Positions 1 to 7,375 of a DNA stretch of 14,835 nt are shown here, piece by piece. Both the position numbers and the translations under genes were made by a program. Below the pieces are notes generated by a model. It was not told the origin of the DNA, did not search any database, and saw only the letters and a list, made by a program, of their open reading frames with translations. Source of the DNA: Anaerolineales bacterium. GTDB taxonomy: Bacteria; Chloroflexota; Anaerolineae; 4572-78; J111. The stretch covers positions 1 through 14,835 of the forward strand of contig JAAUSP010000132.1 in the NCBI GenBank assembly GCA_012032575.1, written 5' to 3'. Every line of letters begins with the position of its first letter. Within the stretch, counting starts at the first letter, position 1.

Positions 1-2173
1 GCCATCCTTCGCGTAACGAGAAGCTATCCAACAGAAAATAGTCATTTAAAACCAGAGCGACGTTTTGCTGCGACATCCCCGGATAGCTGAACGGAGCAAT
101 TTGAAGCGACACGTGGCGGTCGCCGGGGCCGCGAACGGGGAAAAATACGGTGGCTTCGGCAGCGGTGGCCCAATTGGCTGTGGCGGCAAAGATTTCCTCG
201 TTGCTTGACCAGCCTTCGCCGCGATAGGGGTCGCTGCGCCAGTCGCCAAAATCGAGGGTGAGGGGGGTGGGGATGTCGCTCTGCTGCACCGCAAATGCCT
301 GCACCCCGCGACTCTGGTAGCTGGGTTGGGGATTGTGGGGGATCAAATCGAGGGCCAGTTGGCGGGTGGCGGTGAAGGTGTCTTCGTAGGGTTTGCGATA
401 GGGCAGGGGATCGTGAATGACCAGGTATTTGATGTTGTACAGGGTCATCAAATCGGCGGCCTGAAGCCGTGCCCGTTGGAGAGTGGTTTCATCGGCGGGG
501 GTGTAGAGTTCGATGTCGGTCAGCGCTTTGAACAGCGGAATGTTGGCGTAATAATCGAATTTAAAGGCTGGATTGCGTGAGGTATTGCCCGCCAGCATGG
601 GCCGCCCGTGCGCCGATTGGTAATATTGCAGTTGAGTCTGTTCCGTGCCGAGGGTGCCGTAGCTGTTGCGCCAACCGAGCGGCAGTTGCAACAGGGAGAA
701 ACTGTCTGGCTCCGCGCCGATTTGCCGGTACACTTCCGGGATGCGGGCGTCGGACAGCGGCAGGGGCACGCTGTATTGATCGAAGAGGAGGAGGAGAAGG
801 AGTAGGGCGTAGGGAGTAAGGCGTAGGGCGTAGGAAACGGGGCGTGAAACGTGAAACGTGAAACGTGAAACGTGAAACGTGATACTGGCTATGGCGAAAC
901 CGACCAGCACGGCGAGGGACATGGTCAGGGGGATGCCGAAGCGGTTGGGGACGCGGTTGGCATTGATCAGGGGCAGGTAATGGAGCAGGGCAAAGGGGAA
1001 GGGAAAGGTGACGTCGAGGCCGTCGAGGTTAAAGCGATTCTGGCCGTAGAGAGTCAACAGGGGGCCGAGGCTGAGAATGGTAAAAATAAGTGTGCTCCAC
1101 AACCAGGCCCGACCTTCACGGCGGCGAAGCGCAAAGCCAAGCAGGGCCACAGCCAGAATTCCGTAGCCTAAAAAAAGTGTATTGACATCGCTGAAACGAC
1201 CCGTCCCCTCGACTACCGCCCGCAGTTCGCGCAGCCAGTCCTGGCCCGACAGGGGATGCAGCGGGGTCAATGTAACCAAACCGGCCAGGTCCGCGCTGAG
1301 TTTCAAGCCCTCGCCCCAGCCTGGCTCGGCATAAGCAGGATCGAGGAAATCGGGCAGGACGGACAGAATGAAAGGGGCGGTGAGAATGAAGGTGATGAGG
1401 CCAATAATGAATAGGCGAATGAACGAATGGCGAATAGCGGATTTTTTGTCATTCGCCATTCGCCATTCGCCGATCCACAGAATGAGCGTCAAAAAGATCA
1501 AAAACACGCTGAAGGTCAACTCGGCGTAGAGACAGAGGGCAGCGAAGAGGCCGGTCAGGAAGATGGTTTTGCGGCGGCCTTGGTGGAGGGTTTTGAGTAG
1601 AAAAAGGGTGTAAAAGGGAAACCACTGGATGGTGACAAAGTTGTAATGACCCAGGGCGGCGTACATCATCCGGCTGGCCGAGAAGGCGAAAACAGCGCCG
1701 GCAGCGAAAGCAGCGAGGTAATGGTGAATGGTGAATGGTGAATGGTGAATGGTGAATGAGGAAGGGGTGTTGGCGGTTGGCGGTTGGCGGAGCAGATACA
1801 GCGCTAACAGAAACATGCCATAAGCGCTGGAAACGTAGGAGAAGAGCAGAGTCAGATTGCTGGCCAGGGGCAGGGAAAGGGCGAGTTGCAGGGGCAGGCC
1901 GAAGGTGGCGTTGAACAGGTTAAAGGTGTAGGTGGTCAGCTTGACGCCCAATGGAAAAAAGATGTAATTCGACTCCAGCGGGGTCTGGCCCAAATTCAGC
2001 AGGCTGTGCTTGAACCACCACATATTCCAGAGGAAGGTGGACTCATCAAAGGCCCAGGTGGCTTCGCCGGGCACGTGGGTGGTGAGGTGGAGCGCCAGCG
2101 GCCAGGTGAGAACGAGCGCCAGCAGGGTATAAAGGCCAATTACGATGAAATGGGGACGGAATTTTTTACTCAT
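1..2173 (-). CDS. Large multi-pass membrane protein, GT-C glycosyltransferase-like (3' end outside window)
   Basis: The frame is open from an ATG at 2173 to the window edge, 724 codons without a stop. The start has a GAGGTG ribosome-binding site just upstream. The N-terminus (residues 9-27) is a membrane segment, followed by a loop with an acidic pair, D43-E44, in an aromatic context (FDESTFLWNMWWF). Many hydrophobic segments follow up to about residue 460. A soluble, probably extracytoplasmic part begins near residue 465. The plan of TM1, an acidic first loop, many TMs and a soluble tail resembles GT-C-type glycosyltransferases and related Chloroflexota membrane proteins, but no specific family is certain and no substrate can be named. 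Residues about 129-151, 235-253 and 430-458 are encoded by short tandem repeats and fall in loops or at TM borders. It is divergent from the STAS operon. Confidence 0.8.
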   Translation of the reverse strand, partial: MSKKFRPHFIVIGLYTLLALVLTWPLALHLTTHVPGEATWAFDESTFLWNMWWFKHSLLNLGQTPLESNYIFFPLGVKLTTYTFNLFNATFGLPLQLALSLPLASNLTLLFSYVSSAYGMFLLALYLLRQPPTANTPSSFTIHHSPFTIHHYLAAFAAGAVFAFSASRMMYAALGHYNFVTIQWFPFYTLFLLKTLHQGRRKTIFLTGLFAALCLYAELTFSVFLIFLTLILWIGEWRMANDKKSAIRHSFIRLFIIGLITFILTAPFILSVLPDFLDPAYAEPGWGEGLKLSADLAGLVTLTPLHPLSGQDWLRELRAVVEGTGRFSDVNTLFLGYGILAVALLGFALRRREGRAWLWSTLIFTILSLGPLLTLYGQNRFNLDGLDVTFPFPFALLHYLPLINANRVPNRFGIPLTMSLAVLVGFAIASITFHVSRFTFHVSRPVSYALRLTPYALLLLLLLFDQYSVPLPLSDARIPEVYRQIGAEPDSFSLLQLPLGWRNSYGTLGTEQTQLQYYQSAHGRPMLAGNTSRNPAFKFDYYANIPLFKALTDIELYTPADETTLQRARLQAADLMTLYNIKYLVIHDPLPYRKPYEDTFTATRQLALDLIPHNPQPSYQSRGVQAFAVQQSDIPTPLTLDFGDWRSDPYRGEGWSSNEEIFAATANWATAAEATVFFPVRGPGDRHVSLQIAPFSYPGMSQQNVALVLNDYFLLDSFSLREGW
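801..884. repeat. Two adjoining heptamer arrays inside the membrane-protein gene
   Basis: Five units of the type cgtaggg/agtaagg occupy 801-835. After a short spacer, five exact cgtgaaa units and a degenerate sixth occupy 843-884. They are translated on the minus strand as part of the membrane protein (residues about 430-458). Because 7 is not a multiple of 3, successive units are read in all three frames. The coding orientation is free of stops in every frame, whereas both opposite-strand readings contain one. Confidence 0.9.
1415..1470. repeat. Inverted pair of degenerate gcgaatg / cattcgc heptamer arrays
   Basis: Degenerate gcgaatg units at 1415-1436 face three exact cattcgc units at 1450-1470, separated by a T-rich spacer, so the two halves can form a hairpin. 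The element is read through by the minus-strand membrane-protein gene as residues about 235-253, a hydrophilic, basic loop between hydrophobic segments. Confidence 0.85.
1724..1790. repeat. gtgaatg x5 and ttggcgg x3 heptamer arrays
   Basis: Five exact gtgaatg units lie at 1724-1758 and three exact ttggcgg units at 1770-1790. Both are inside the minus-strand membrane-protein gene and encode a Pro/Thr/His-rich loop, residues about 129-151. The two arrays share the 7-bp period but not the unit sequence. Confidence 0.9.
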
Positions 2174-2243
2174 GCCACCTCATCATACCACGAATGGGGC
2201 GACTCAAAAAATAACTCTTTGGGCGGTTTATAGTCAGATAACA

Positions 2244-2272
2244 TTGCCCACTTACTCTACTCGTGGTAAAAT
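2244..2272 (+). promoter_or_regulatory. Candidate sigma-70-type promoter of the STAS operon
   Basis: TTGCCC at 2244-2249, a 17-bp spacer and TAAAAT at 2267-2272 lie about 80 bp upstream of the first STAS start, the right orientation and distance for the whole operon. The -35 form TTGCCY with a 17-bp spacer recurs upstream of mnmG, which strengthens both calls. Confidence 0.5.
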
Positions 2273-2350
2273 CAACTCACCTCACCTGTTCACCGATGCT
2301 AGCAGTTCAAGACCAAACATAACTTAACCAAAATAAGGAGTTGATCGGAG

Positions 2351-2760
2351 ATGGATATAACGGTTAAGCAAGCTCAGGGCCGGGTTCCGGTAACAATCCT
2401 CCAAACCCACGGCGATCTCGACGCTTCCAGTTTTCAAACCTTGATTAACAAAGGCAAGGAAGTGTATGATACTGGCACGCGGAACATCCTGCTGGATATG
2501 AGCGGGACCGCTTTTATGGGCAGTTCCGGCCTGGCTGCCTTGCACAGCCTGGCCTTGCTGCTGCGGGGTGACGAACTGCCCGACCTGGAGGGGGCTGGAA
2601 CGTTTTCCATAGTATTGACCGCGACCGCGGCTCTGGGTTGCAGCAGCATCTCAAATTATTCAACCCGCAGCCCCAAATCCAGAAGGTGCTGGAAATGTCG
2701 GGACTGACCCAGTTCTTTGAAATCCACACCGACCTGGATACAGCCATCGCTTCGTTTTAG
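2351..2760 (+). CDS. STAS-domain anti-sigma-factor antagonist, first copy (one -1 frameshift)
   Basis: The gene starts at ATG 2351 behind an AAGGAG ribosome-binding site. The STAS core carries the motif FMGSSGL with Ser58, the position phosphorylated in SpoIIAA/RsbV-type antagonists. The first frame is intact to about residue 80. From the G-run at 2590-2594 onward, similarity continues in the -1 frame to a TAG at 2758, ending in DLDTAIASF, which matches the DLKDAVASF end of the second STAS protein. Restoring one G gives about 136 residues. That is longer than the usual 100-110, because both copies have an extra stretch after LLLRGD. The raw frame ends early at 2707 with an unrelated tail. It is followed after 2 bp by the phosphatase. 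Known role of the family: when dephosphorylated, it binds the cognate HATPase kinase and frees that kinase's target. Confidence 0.88.
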
Positions 2761-2762
2761 AG

Positions 2763-4512
2763 ATGCACGATTTTTTGCGGAAAATCCCGCTGCTGGCAGA
2801 TTTGTCGGCGAGTGACCTGGACCATCTGGGCCACCTGGTCGAAGTGGTGCCGTTGACCGCCGGCGCTACTTTATTTGGCGAAGGCAGTGCCAGTGACCGG
2901 GCCTACATCATCAAAGAGGGCCAGCTTGATATTATCAAAGCTTCGGCGACCGGCGATATGCTGCTGGCCATCCGCGAAGCCGGCGAAGTCATCGGCGAAA
3001 TGTCGCTGCTGGACGATGCGCCCCGCCTAGCCAGCGTGGTGGCCCGCACCGATGCTGTACTGCTGGCGATCAGCCGGGAGCAATTCAACCATCTTCTGGA
3101 AACCAGCCCGGCGGCATCGCGGGCTATTCTGCGTATTCTATTACCGCGCTGGCGGGCCACCGAGTCGGCCTTGCAAAGCGCCCAGGCCGAACTGGCCCAA
3201 CGCCTGGCCGAGAGCCGCCAGCGCAACGCCGAATTGACGACCGTTAATATCATCAGTCAGGCTCTTAACGCCGAGTTGGAACTTGACTCGCTGTTGGATT
3301 TGATCGGTGAGCAGATGCGCCAAACCTTTGCCGCCGATATTGTTTACCTGGCCCTGTACGACCCACAGACGAACATGATCCATTTCCCTTATGATTATGA
3401 GGATGGGCAGCGGCTGGTGGGCGAGTCAATCTGTTTCGGGCAGGGTTTGACCTCCAAAATTATCGAGTCGGGCCAACCCCTGCTGATTAATCATAATTTT
3501 GAGCAGCATCGGGCTGGGCTGGGCGCAGAACAGATTGGCAGTCGGGCCAAATCTTTTCTGGGGGTGCCATCCGGCTTGGACAGCAAAGCATCGGGGTCAT
3601 CAGCGTCCAGAGCACCCAACAGGAAGGACGTTTTGACGACAGCGATGTGCGGCTGCTGGCTACCATTGCCGCCAATGTGGGCGCGGCCATTCAAAATGCG
3701 CGGCTCTTTGAGGCCATCCAGCAGGCCAAGCGCGGCCTGGAGCGTGAGTTGGAGATTGGCCGGGAAATTCAGGCCGGCTTTCTGCCGGAACGACTGCCGC
3801 AATTACCCGGCTGGGACATTGCCGCCCGCTTTCAGGCCGCGCGGGAAGTGGCCGGAGATTTCTACGATGCTTTTCCGCTGGCAGGGGGTGAAAGAGTGGT
3901 TTTGGTGCTGGGCGATGTCTGCGGCAAAGGCGTGGGCGCAGCCCTTTTTATGACCCTTTTCGCAGCCTCATCCGGGCCTCGGCTCATCTGATCTATTCGA
4001 CCGGCCAGCCGCAAGGAACTGCTGCTGTCCCGGACGATGCGCGCATCCTGGAAAATATGGTCACACTGACCAACAATTATGTCGCCCGCACCCACTATCG
4101 GGCCAGTATGTTTGCTTCACTTTTTTTAGGGGTTCTGAGTCCGGCTACCGGCTCGTTGATCTATGTCAATGGCGGTCACGAGTCGCCCCAAATTCTGGGG
4201 CCAAACGGGGCCAAAGCCAATTTAGAGCCGACCGGGCCGGTTGTCGGCTTATTTCCCGATATGGATTTCAAAATTTTGCAGGCCCACCTGGAACCGGGGG
4301 ATACCTTGTACGCGTTTACCGATGGGGTTGTTGATGCTCAAAATTCGGCCGGCGAGATGTTTGGCCGGGAAACATTGCACGCGCTGCTGACTGATCCGGT
4401 GGTCTCCGCCTCCGCCCTGCTGGACCTGATCGAATCTGCCTTAAATTCCCATGTGGCCGGCGCCAATCAGTATGATGATATCACGATGCTCGGCGTACGG
4501 CGGCTGGCTTGA
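2763..4512 (+). CDS. cNMP-binding / GAF / SpoIIE-type PP2C phosphatase (two -1 frameshifts)
   Basis: After repairing two missing bases the product is about 583 residues. Residues 1-125 are a cyclic-nucleotide-binding fold with GEVIGEMSLLDDAPRLA; E79 and R88 of the phosphate-binding cassette are present, but the usual Ser/Thr after R is L89. Residues 133-165 look like a coiled coil, and 165-325 are a GAF domain. Residues 335-583 are a PP2C domain with metal-binding positions D366 (VAGDFYD), D385 (LGDVCGKG), D521 (FTDG) and D572/D573 (YDDITML). The breaks are near 3567-3568 (cc, expected ccc, giving VPIRLGQQS) and at 3961 (one c missing, giving FRSLIRASAH). Expected role: to dephosphorylate the flanking STAS proteins on sensing a ligand. 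There is no clear ribosome-binding site; the start lies 2 bp after the STAS stop, so coupled translation is likely. Confidence 0.9.
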
Positions 4513-4553
4513 TTTTGAACTGTATGGTCTGCTTTTTATAGGAGGATACGACG

Positions 4554-4966
4554 ATGAGTGCTGAGTTTCAAATTAACATTTCACAGCAGCAGGGGCGCGT
4601 CCCGGTCACCATATTTCATCTCCAGGGTGATGTGATTGACGCCAACACCTACGATCAGGTTGAAGCGCAAGTGCAGGCTGCTTTTGAAAGCGGTGCCCGC
4701 AATTTACTGCTTGATCTGACCAAAGTTAGGTACATCAGCAGCGCCGGGCTGCGCGCTTTGCACGGTATCTTTTTGTTGCTGCGCGGTGATACCTCCGCCG
4801 AAAGTAACCAGGCGATGAAGAAAGGCTTGATGGATGGAACTTTCAAATCGCCTCACCTTAAACTCCTCAATCCTTCGCCGGCGTGCTGGAGACGCTGCGG
4901 ACAATGGGCTTTGATATGTTTCTGGAAATCCATCACAATCTCAAAGATGCTGTGGCCTCTTTTTAA
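4554..4966 (+). CDS. STAS-domain anti-sigma-factor antagonist, second copy (one -1 frameshift)
   Basis: A good ribosome-binding site (GGAGG at 4541-4545, 8 bp from the ATG) supports the start. The core motif is RYISSAGLRAL; S63 aligns with the phosphorylated serine of SpoIIAA-like proteins. It shares a LxLRGD segment and the ASF C-terminus with the first copy, and the phrase HLKLLNPSP with its HLKLFNPQP, so the two are paralogues. The frame breaks near 4872-4877. Restoring one base continues as AGVLETLRTMGFDMFLEIHHNL and ends at a TAA at 4964, giving about 137 residues. Without the repair the frame runs to 4982 with an unrelated tail. It lies 41 bp after the phosphatase and 12 bp before the kinase. 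Confidence 0.88.
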
Positions 4967-4978
4967 AGCTGGCTCCTT

Positions 4979-5401
4979 ATGACAACTCGCTACGTTCTCC
5001 AGACTACCGCCGAACTGAAAAACCTGAGCCAGATTCGTGATTTTGTTGAAGTGGCCGCGCTCGGTCTTGGCTTTGACCCCGAAGGTATTCACAATCTGCA
5101 ACTGGCCGTAGATGAAGCCGTCACCAATGTGATGCTGCATGGCTATCAGGGTCAGGGCGGCCCGTTGGAACTTGAATTGGAGCGATTGGAACGCCGCCTG
5201 ATCGTCCGCCTGCGGGATGAAGCCACTCCCTTTGATCCCAATACCGTCCCTGCCCCTGACCTGACCTTACCCCTGGCTCAACGGCCGATTGGCGGGCTGG
5301 GCATTCATCTGATGCGGCAGACGATGGATGAGATTGAACACCGGGTTACTCCCACCGGCGGCAACGAGTTAACCTTGATTAAGCGCGACCCTGCCAAATG
5401 A
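4979..5401 (+). CDS. RsbW/SpoIIAB-like HATPase serine kinase (anti-sigma type)
   Basis: This is an intact 140-residue protein of the GHKL ATPase fold, the usual length for RsbW-type kinases. The N box is LAVDEAVTNVMLHGY (residues 42-56, E46 and N50). The G1 box is RDEATPFDP (D80). The G2 box is GGLGIHLMRQTMDE (G105, G106, G108). Proteins of this family phosphorylate the serine of partner STAS proteins and, when not bound to them, sequester a sigma factor or another target. No sigma factor is present here, so the target is unknown. It follows the second STAS gene by 12 bp, and its stop overlaps the hemW start (ATGA). Confidence 0.92.
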   Translation: MTTRYVLQTTAELKNLSQIRDFVEVAALGLGFDPEGIHNLQLAVDEAVTNVMLHGYQGQGGPLELELERLERRLIVRLRDEATPFDPNTVPAPDLTLPLAQRPIGGLGIHLMRQTMDEIEHRVTPTGGNELTLIKRDPAK

Positions 5402-6718
5402 CCGCCTCTCCTCCCCTGGGCCTTTACCTGCATATCCCTGGTGCCCAACCCGCTGTATTTACTGCGACTTCAATACCTACGTCGAGGGTGAAGCCTCGCT
5501 CAAAGCCGGTTATCACACCGCCCTGCGCCGGGAAATCCTCGAAACCGGCGCGGCTCTGGCACGGCCTGACCTTGATACCATTTTTATCGGCGGCGGCACC
5601 CCCACCAGCCTGCCGCCGGAAGATTTAATTGAGCTGGTCGAGACCGTCAAAACCGCCTTTCGCCTGCGCCCCGGCGCGGAAGTGACCGTCGAAGCCAATC
5701 CTGGTACTCTTTCAATAGAATATCTGCGCGAGCTTCGCCAGGGTGGGATCAATCGCCTCTCGCTGGGGGTGCAAAGCTTCAACGACGACGAATTGCGTTT
5801 CCTCAGCCGCCTGCACGATGCCGCTGCCGCCCGCTATGCCGTCGAGCAGGCTCGCGCCGCCGGCTTTGATAACCTCAGCCTGGATTTGATTTTAACCTGC
5901 CGCAGCAGAGTGTGGCCCGGTGGCAGGCCAATTTAGATACCGCTATTGAACTTGAACCCGATCATCTCTCTCTTTATTCGCTGATTGTCGAGCCGGGCAC
6001 ACCGCTGCACCGGCAGGTCACTGCCGGTCAAATTCCTTGGCCCGACGACGACCTGGCCGCTGACATGTATGCTTACGCCCTGGATACGTTGGAAGCTGCC
6101 GGTTACAGCCATTACGAAATTTCCAACTGGGCCAAAGCCAACGGCGAAACCGGCTGGCAAACCCCTCGCCTGGCCTCCGCCCACAACCTCATTTACTGGC
6201 GCAACCAGCCCTACCTCGGCCTGGGCGCGGGGGCTTATGGAACAATACCTCTCCCGCCTGAGATGACCCAACCCGGTTTAACCGCCGAGAGCGCCAAGAA
6301 CGCTGAGGAAAATCAAGAAAAAAACTCTGTGCGCTCTGTGTCCTCAGCGGTGAAATTAAGCCCCGGTATGTGGCGATGGATGAATGTCAAGCGCCCGCAA
6401 ACCTACATCGAGCGCATCGAAGCGGGATCCGGCCTGGGTTCCGCCCGTGACGAAAAAAGTCTGGAACCCATTGACCCTGAAACAGCGATGGCCGAACAGA
6501 TGCTGCTCGGCCTGCGGCTGGTCCGAGAGGGTGTCAGCGCGGCAGAATTTGAACGTCGTTTTGGGATGGCTCTGGCAGAACGTTATCCCCAGGCTGTAGC
6601 TCACGGCCTGGAACGCGGCCTGACCGAGTGGGTCGAGTCGCCGGAGGGTCCGCGCCTGCGACTGACGCGCCAGGGGCGGTTTTTGGCGAATCAGGCGGTC
6701 GTGCCGTTTATGGAGTAG
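5398..6718 (+). CDS. hemW: HemW-like radical SAM heme chaperone (two -1 frameshifts, in-frame repeat insertion)
   Basis: The repaired product is about 440 residues, against about 380 usual. It opens with LYLHIPWCPTRCIYCDFN, the radical-SAM CX3CX2C motif (C16, C20, C23) in the HemW form with DF after the last Cys. It continues with GGGTPTSLP, VEANPGT, LSLGVQSFND and YEISNWA, all typical of HemW/HemN relatives, and has the HemW C-terminal domain. The frame breaks in the C-run at 5436-5438 (without repair the motif is lost) and in the T-run near 5890-5893 (restoring FNLPQQS). Residues about 296-321 are an extra stretch encoded by a dispersed-type repeat between GLGAGAYG and WRWMNVKRP. HemW is known as a heme-binding radical SAM protein that delivers heme; older annotations call it oxygen-independent coproporphyrinogen oxidase-like. 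It is translationally coupled to the kinase gene. Confidence 0.9.
6281..6352. repeat. Imperfect inverted repeat of heptamer-like units inside hemW
   Basis: A left half of the form accgccgagagcgcc and a right half ending ctcagcggtg are loosely inverted (roughly 17 of 29 positions by eye) around an A-rich centre. The right half reads as near-repeats of ctctgtg with a 7-bp period. It is read in frame through hemW and adds about 26 polar residues that HemW does not need. Similar 'ctctgcg' type elements are common in cyanobacterial and Chloroflexota genomes, from general knowledge. Confidence 0.65.
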
Positions 6719-6720
6719 TG

Positions 6721-6757
6721 TACGTGATGCGTGATGAGGATGCTCACGCATCACGTA
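6721..6757. repeat. Perfect 14-bp stem hairpin over the start of the small membrane protein
   Basis: Positions 6721-6734 and 6744-6757 are exact reverse complements with a 9-nt loop. The arms consist of gtgatgc/gtgatga heptamer units. The hairpin begins 3 bp after the hemW stop and covers all upstream start codons (GTG 6724, ATG 6727, ATG 6757) of the next gene. It could hide those starts or act as a weak terminator; the downstream stretch is only moderately T-rich. Confidence 0.8.
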
Positions 6758-7326
6758 TGACGTTACTTTTATTCGAGGAAAGTGACAAGTTGCCATCCAC
6801 CAGCGATAAGTTACAATCTTCCATTATCGTTCGCGGCGCAGTCTTGGGCGCAGCGACCGGCTTGAGCGTAGCCGCTGCTTATGCGGGACTGCTCATCGTC
6901 TTTTTCCTGGTGGCGATGCTGTGGGGAGCCATCACTACTGCCCCCAGCCGGCCGGAGGACGCGGCCATGATGCTGCTGGTCGGGCCGGCGTCGGCGGGAT
7001 TTATGTTCATCTGTGCCGGTTTTATCGGCATCCTGCCGGGAATATTGTTGGGGACTATTATCGGTTTGCTGATTAGCCTGCCGGTAGGGTTATTGAAGGC
7101 GCGTCTTTCCGCCGGAGGGGCGGCAGTGATCGGCGGACTGATTGCCGCGGCGGTGGTGGCGCTGATTCACGTTTTCCTCCTCAACGCCGACCCGGACCCC
7201 ACTCTGCGCGAGTACCTGCTGCTGACGATTATCCCCGGCGTTCTGTGCATCGGCGCGGGCGGCTGGGTAGGGTGGAAATTGCAAAGGGGATTTTTGGAGA
7301 GACAGAGCGACAAGGTGACAAGGTGA
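6727..7326 (+). CDS. Small polytopic membrane protein, unknown function
   Basis: This is a 199-residue frame, 189 if it starts at ATG 6757. I do not recognise the family. After a polar N-terminus of about 30-40 residues there are four or five hydrophobic segments: around GAVLGAATGLSVAAAYAGLL, AGFMFICAGFIGILPG, GTIIGLLISLPVGLL, GGLIAAAVVALIHVFLL and YLLLTIIPGVLCIGAGGWVG. They are rich in Gly and Ala and end in a short basic tail. The first 10 residues are encoded by the hairpin repeat, and the last four codons plus stop lie in another repeat, so both ends may have been rewritten by repeats. GGAG at 6712-6715 sits 8 bp before GTG 6724 and 11 bp before ATG 6727, so the start is uncertain. It lies just after hemW on the same strand. 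Confidence 0.65.
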   Translation: MRDEDAHASRMTLLLFEESDKLPSTSDKLQSSIIVRGAVLGAATGLSVAAAYAGLLIVFFLVAMLWGAITTAPSRPEDAAMMLLVGPASAGFMFICAGFIGILPGILLGTIIGLLISLPVGLLKARLSAGGAAVIGGLIAAAVVALIHVFLLNADPDPTLREYLLLTIIPGVLCIGAGGWVGWKLQRGFLERQSDKVTR

Positions 7327-7359
7327 AAGAATGTCACCTTGTCACCCGGTCACCTTGTC
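7309..7359. repeat. Octamer array with inverted copy, between membrane protein and UDG
   Basis: Two exact gacaaggt units (7309-7324) face gtcacctt-type units (7333-7356, three copies, one degenerate). Positions 7315-7326 and 7334-7345 form a perfect 12-bp stem with a 7-nt loop. The array contains the stop codon of the upstream gene and an upstream in-frame ATG (7331) of the uracil-DNA glycosylase frame. Confidence 0.85.
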
Positions 7360-7375
7360 TTCAAACAAGGGAGAA

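Noticed and set aside
843..884. Possible CRISPR array
   Set aside because: Units are 7 bp with no spacers and lie in a coding frame; there are no cas genes.
326..2233. Several short plus-strand frames over the first 2.2 kb
   Set aside because: They are antisense to one continuous 724-codon membrane-protein frame and have repeat-driven, low-complexity sequences.
2590..5893. Programmed -1 frameshifting in the switch operon and hemW
   Set aside because: There are six breaks in different sequence contexts without a common slippery heptamer or downstream structure; missing homopolymer bases explain them more simply.
6721..6760. Hairpin as a clear intrinsic terminator of hemW
   Set aside because: The stem is strong, but no proper T-run follows at the required position.
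7331..7375. Upstream ATG start for uracil-DNA glycosylase
   Set aside because: The extra 15 residues come from the octamer repeat and have no good ribosome-binding site; ATG 7376 follows AAGGGAG.
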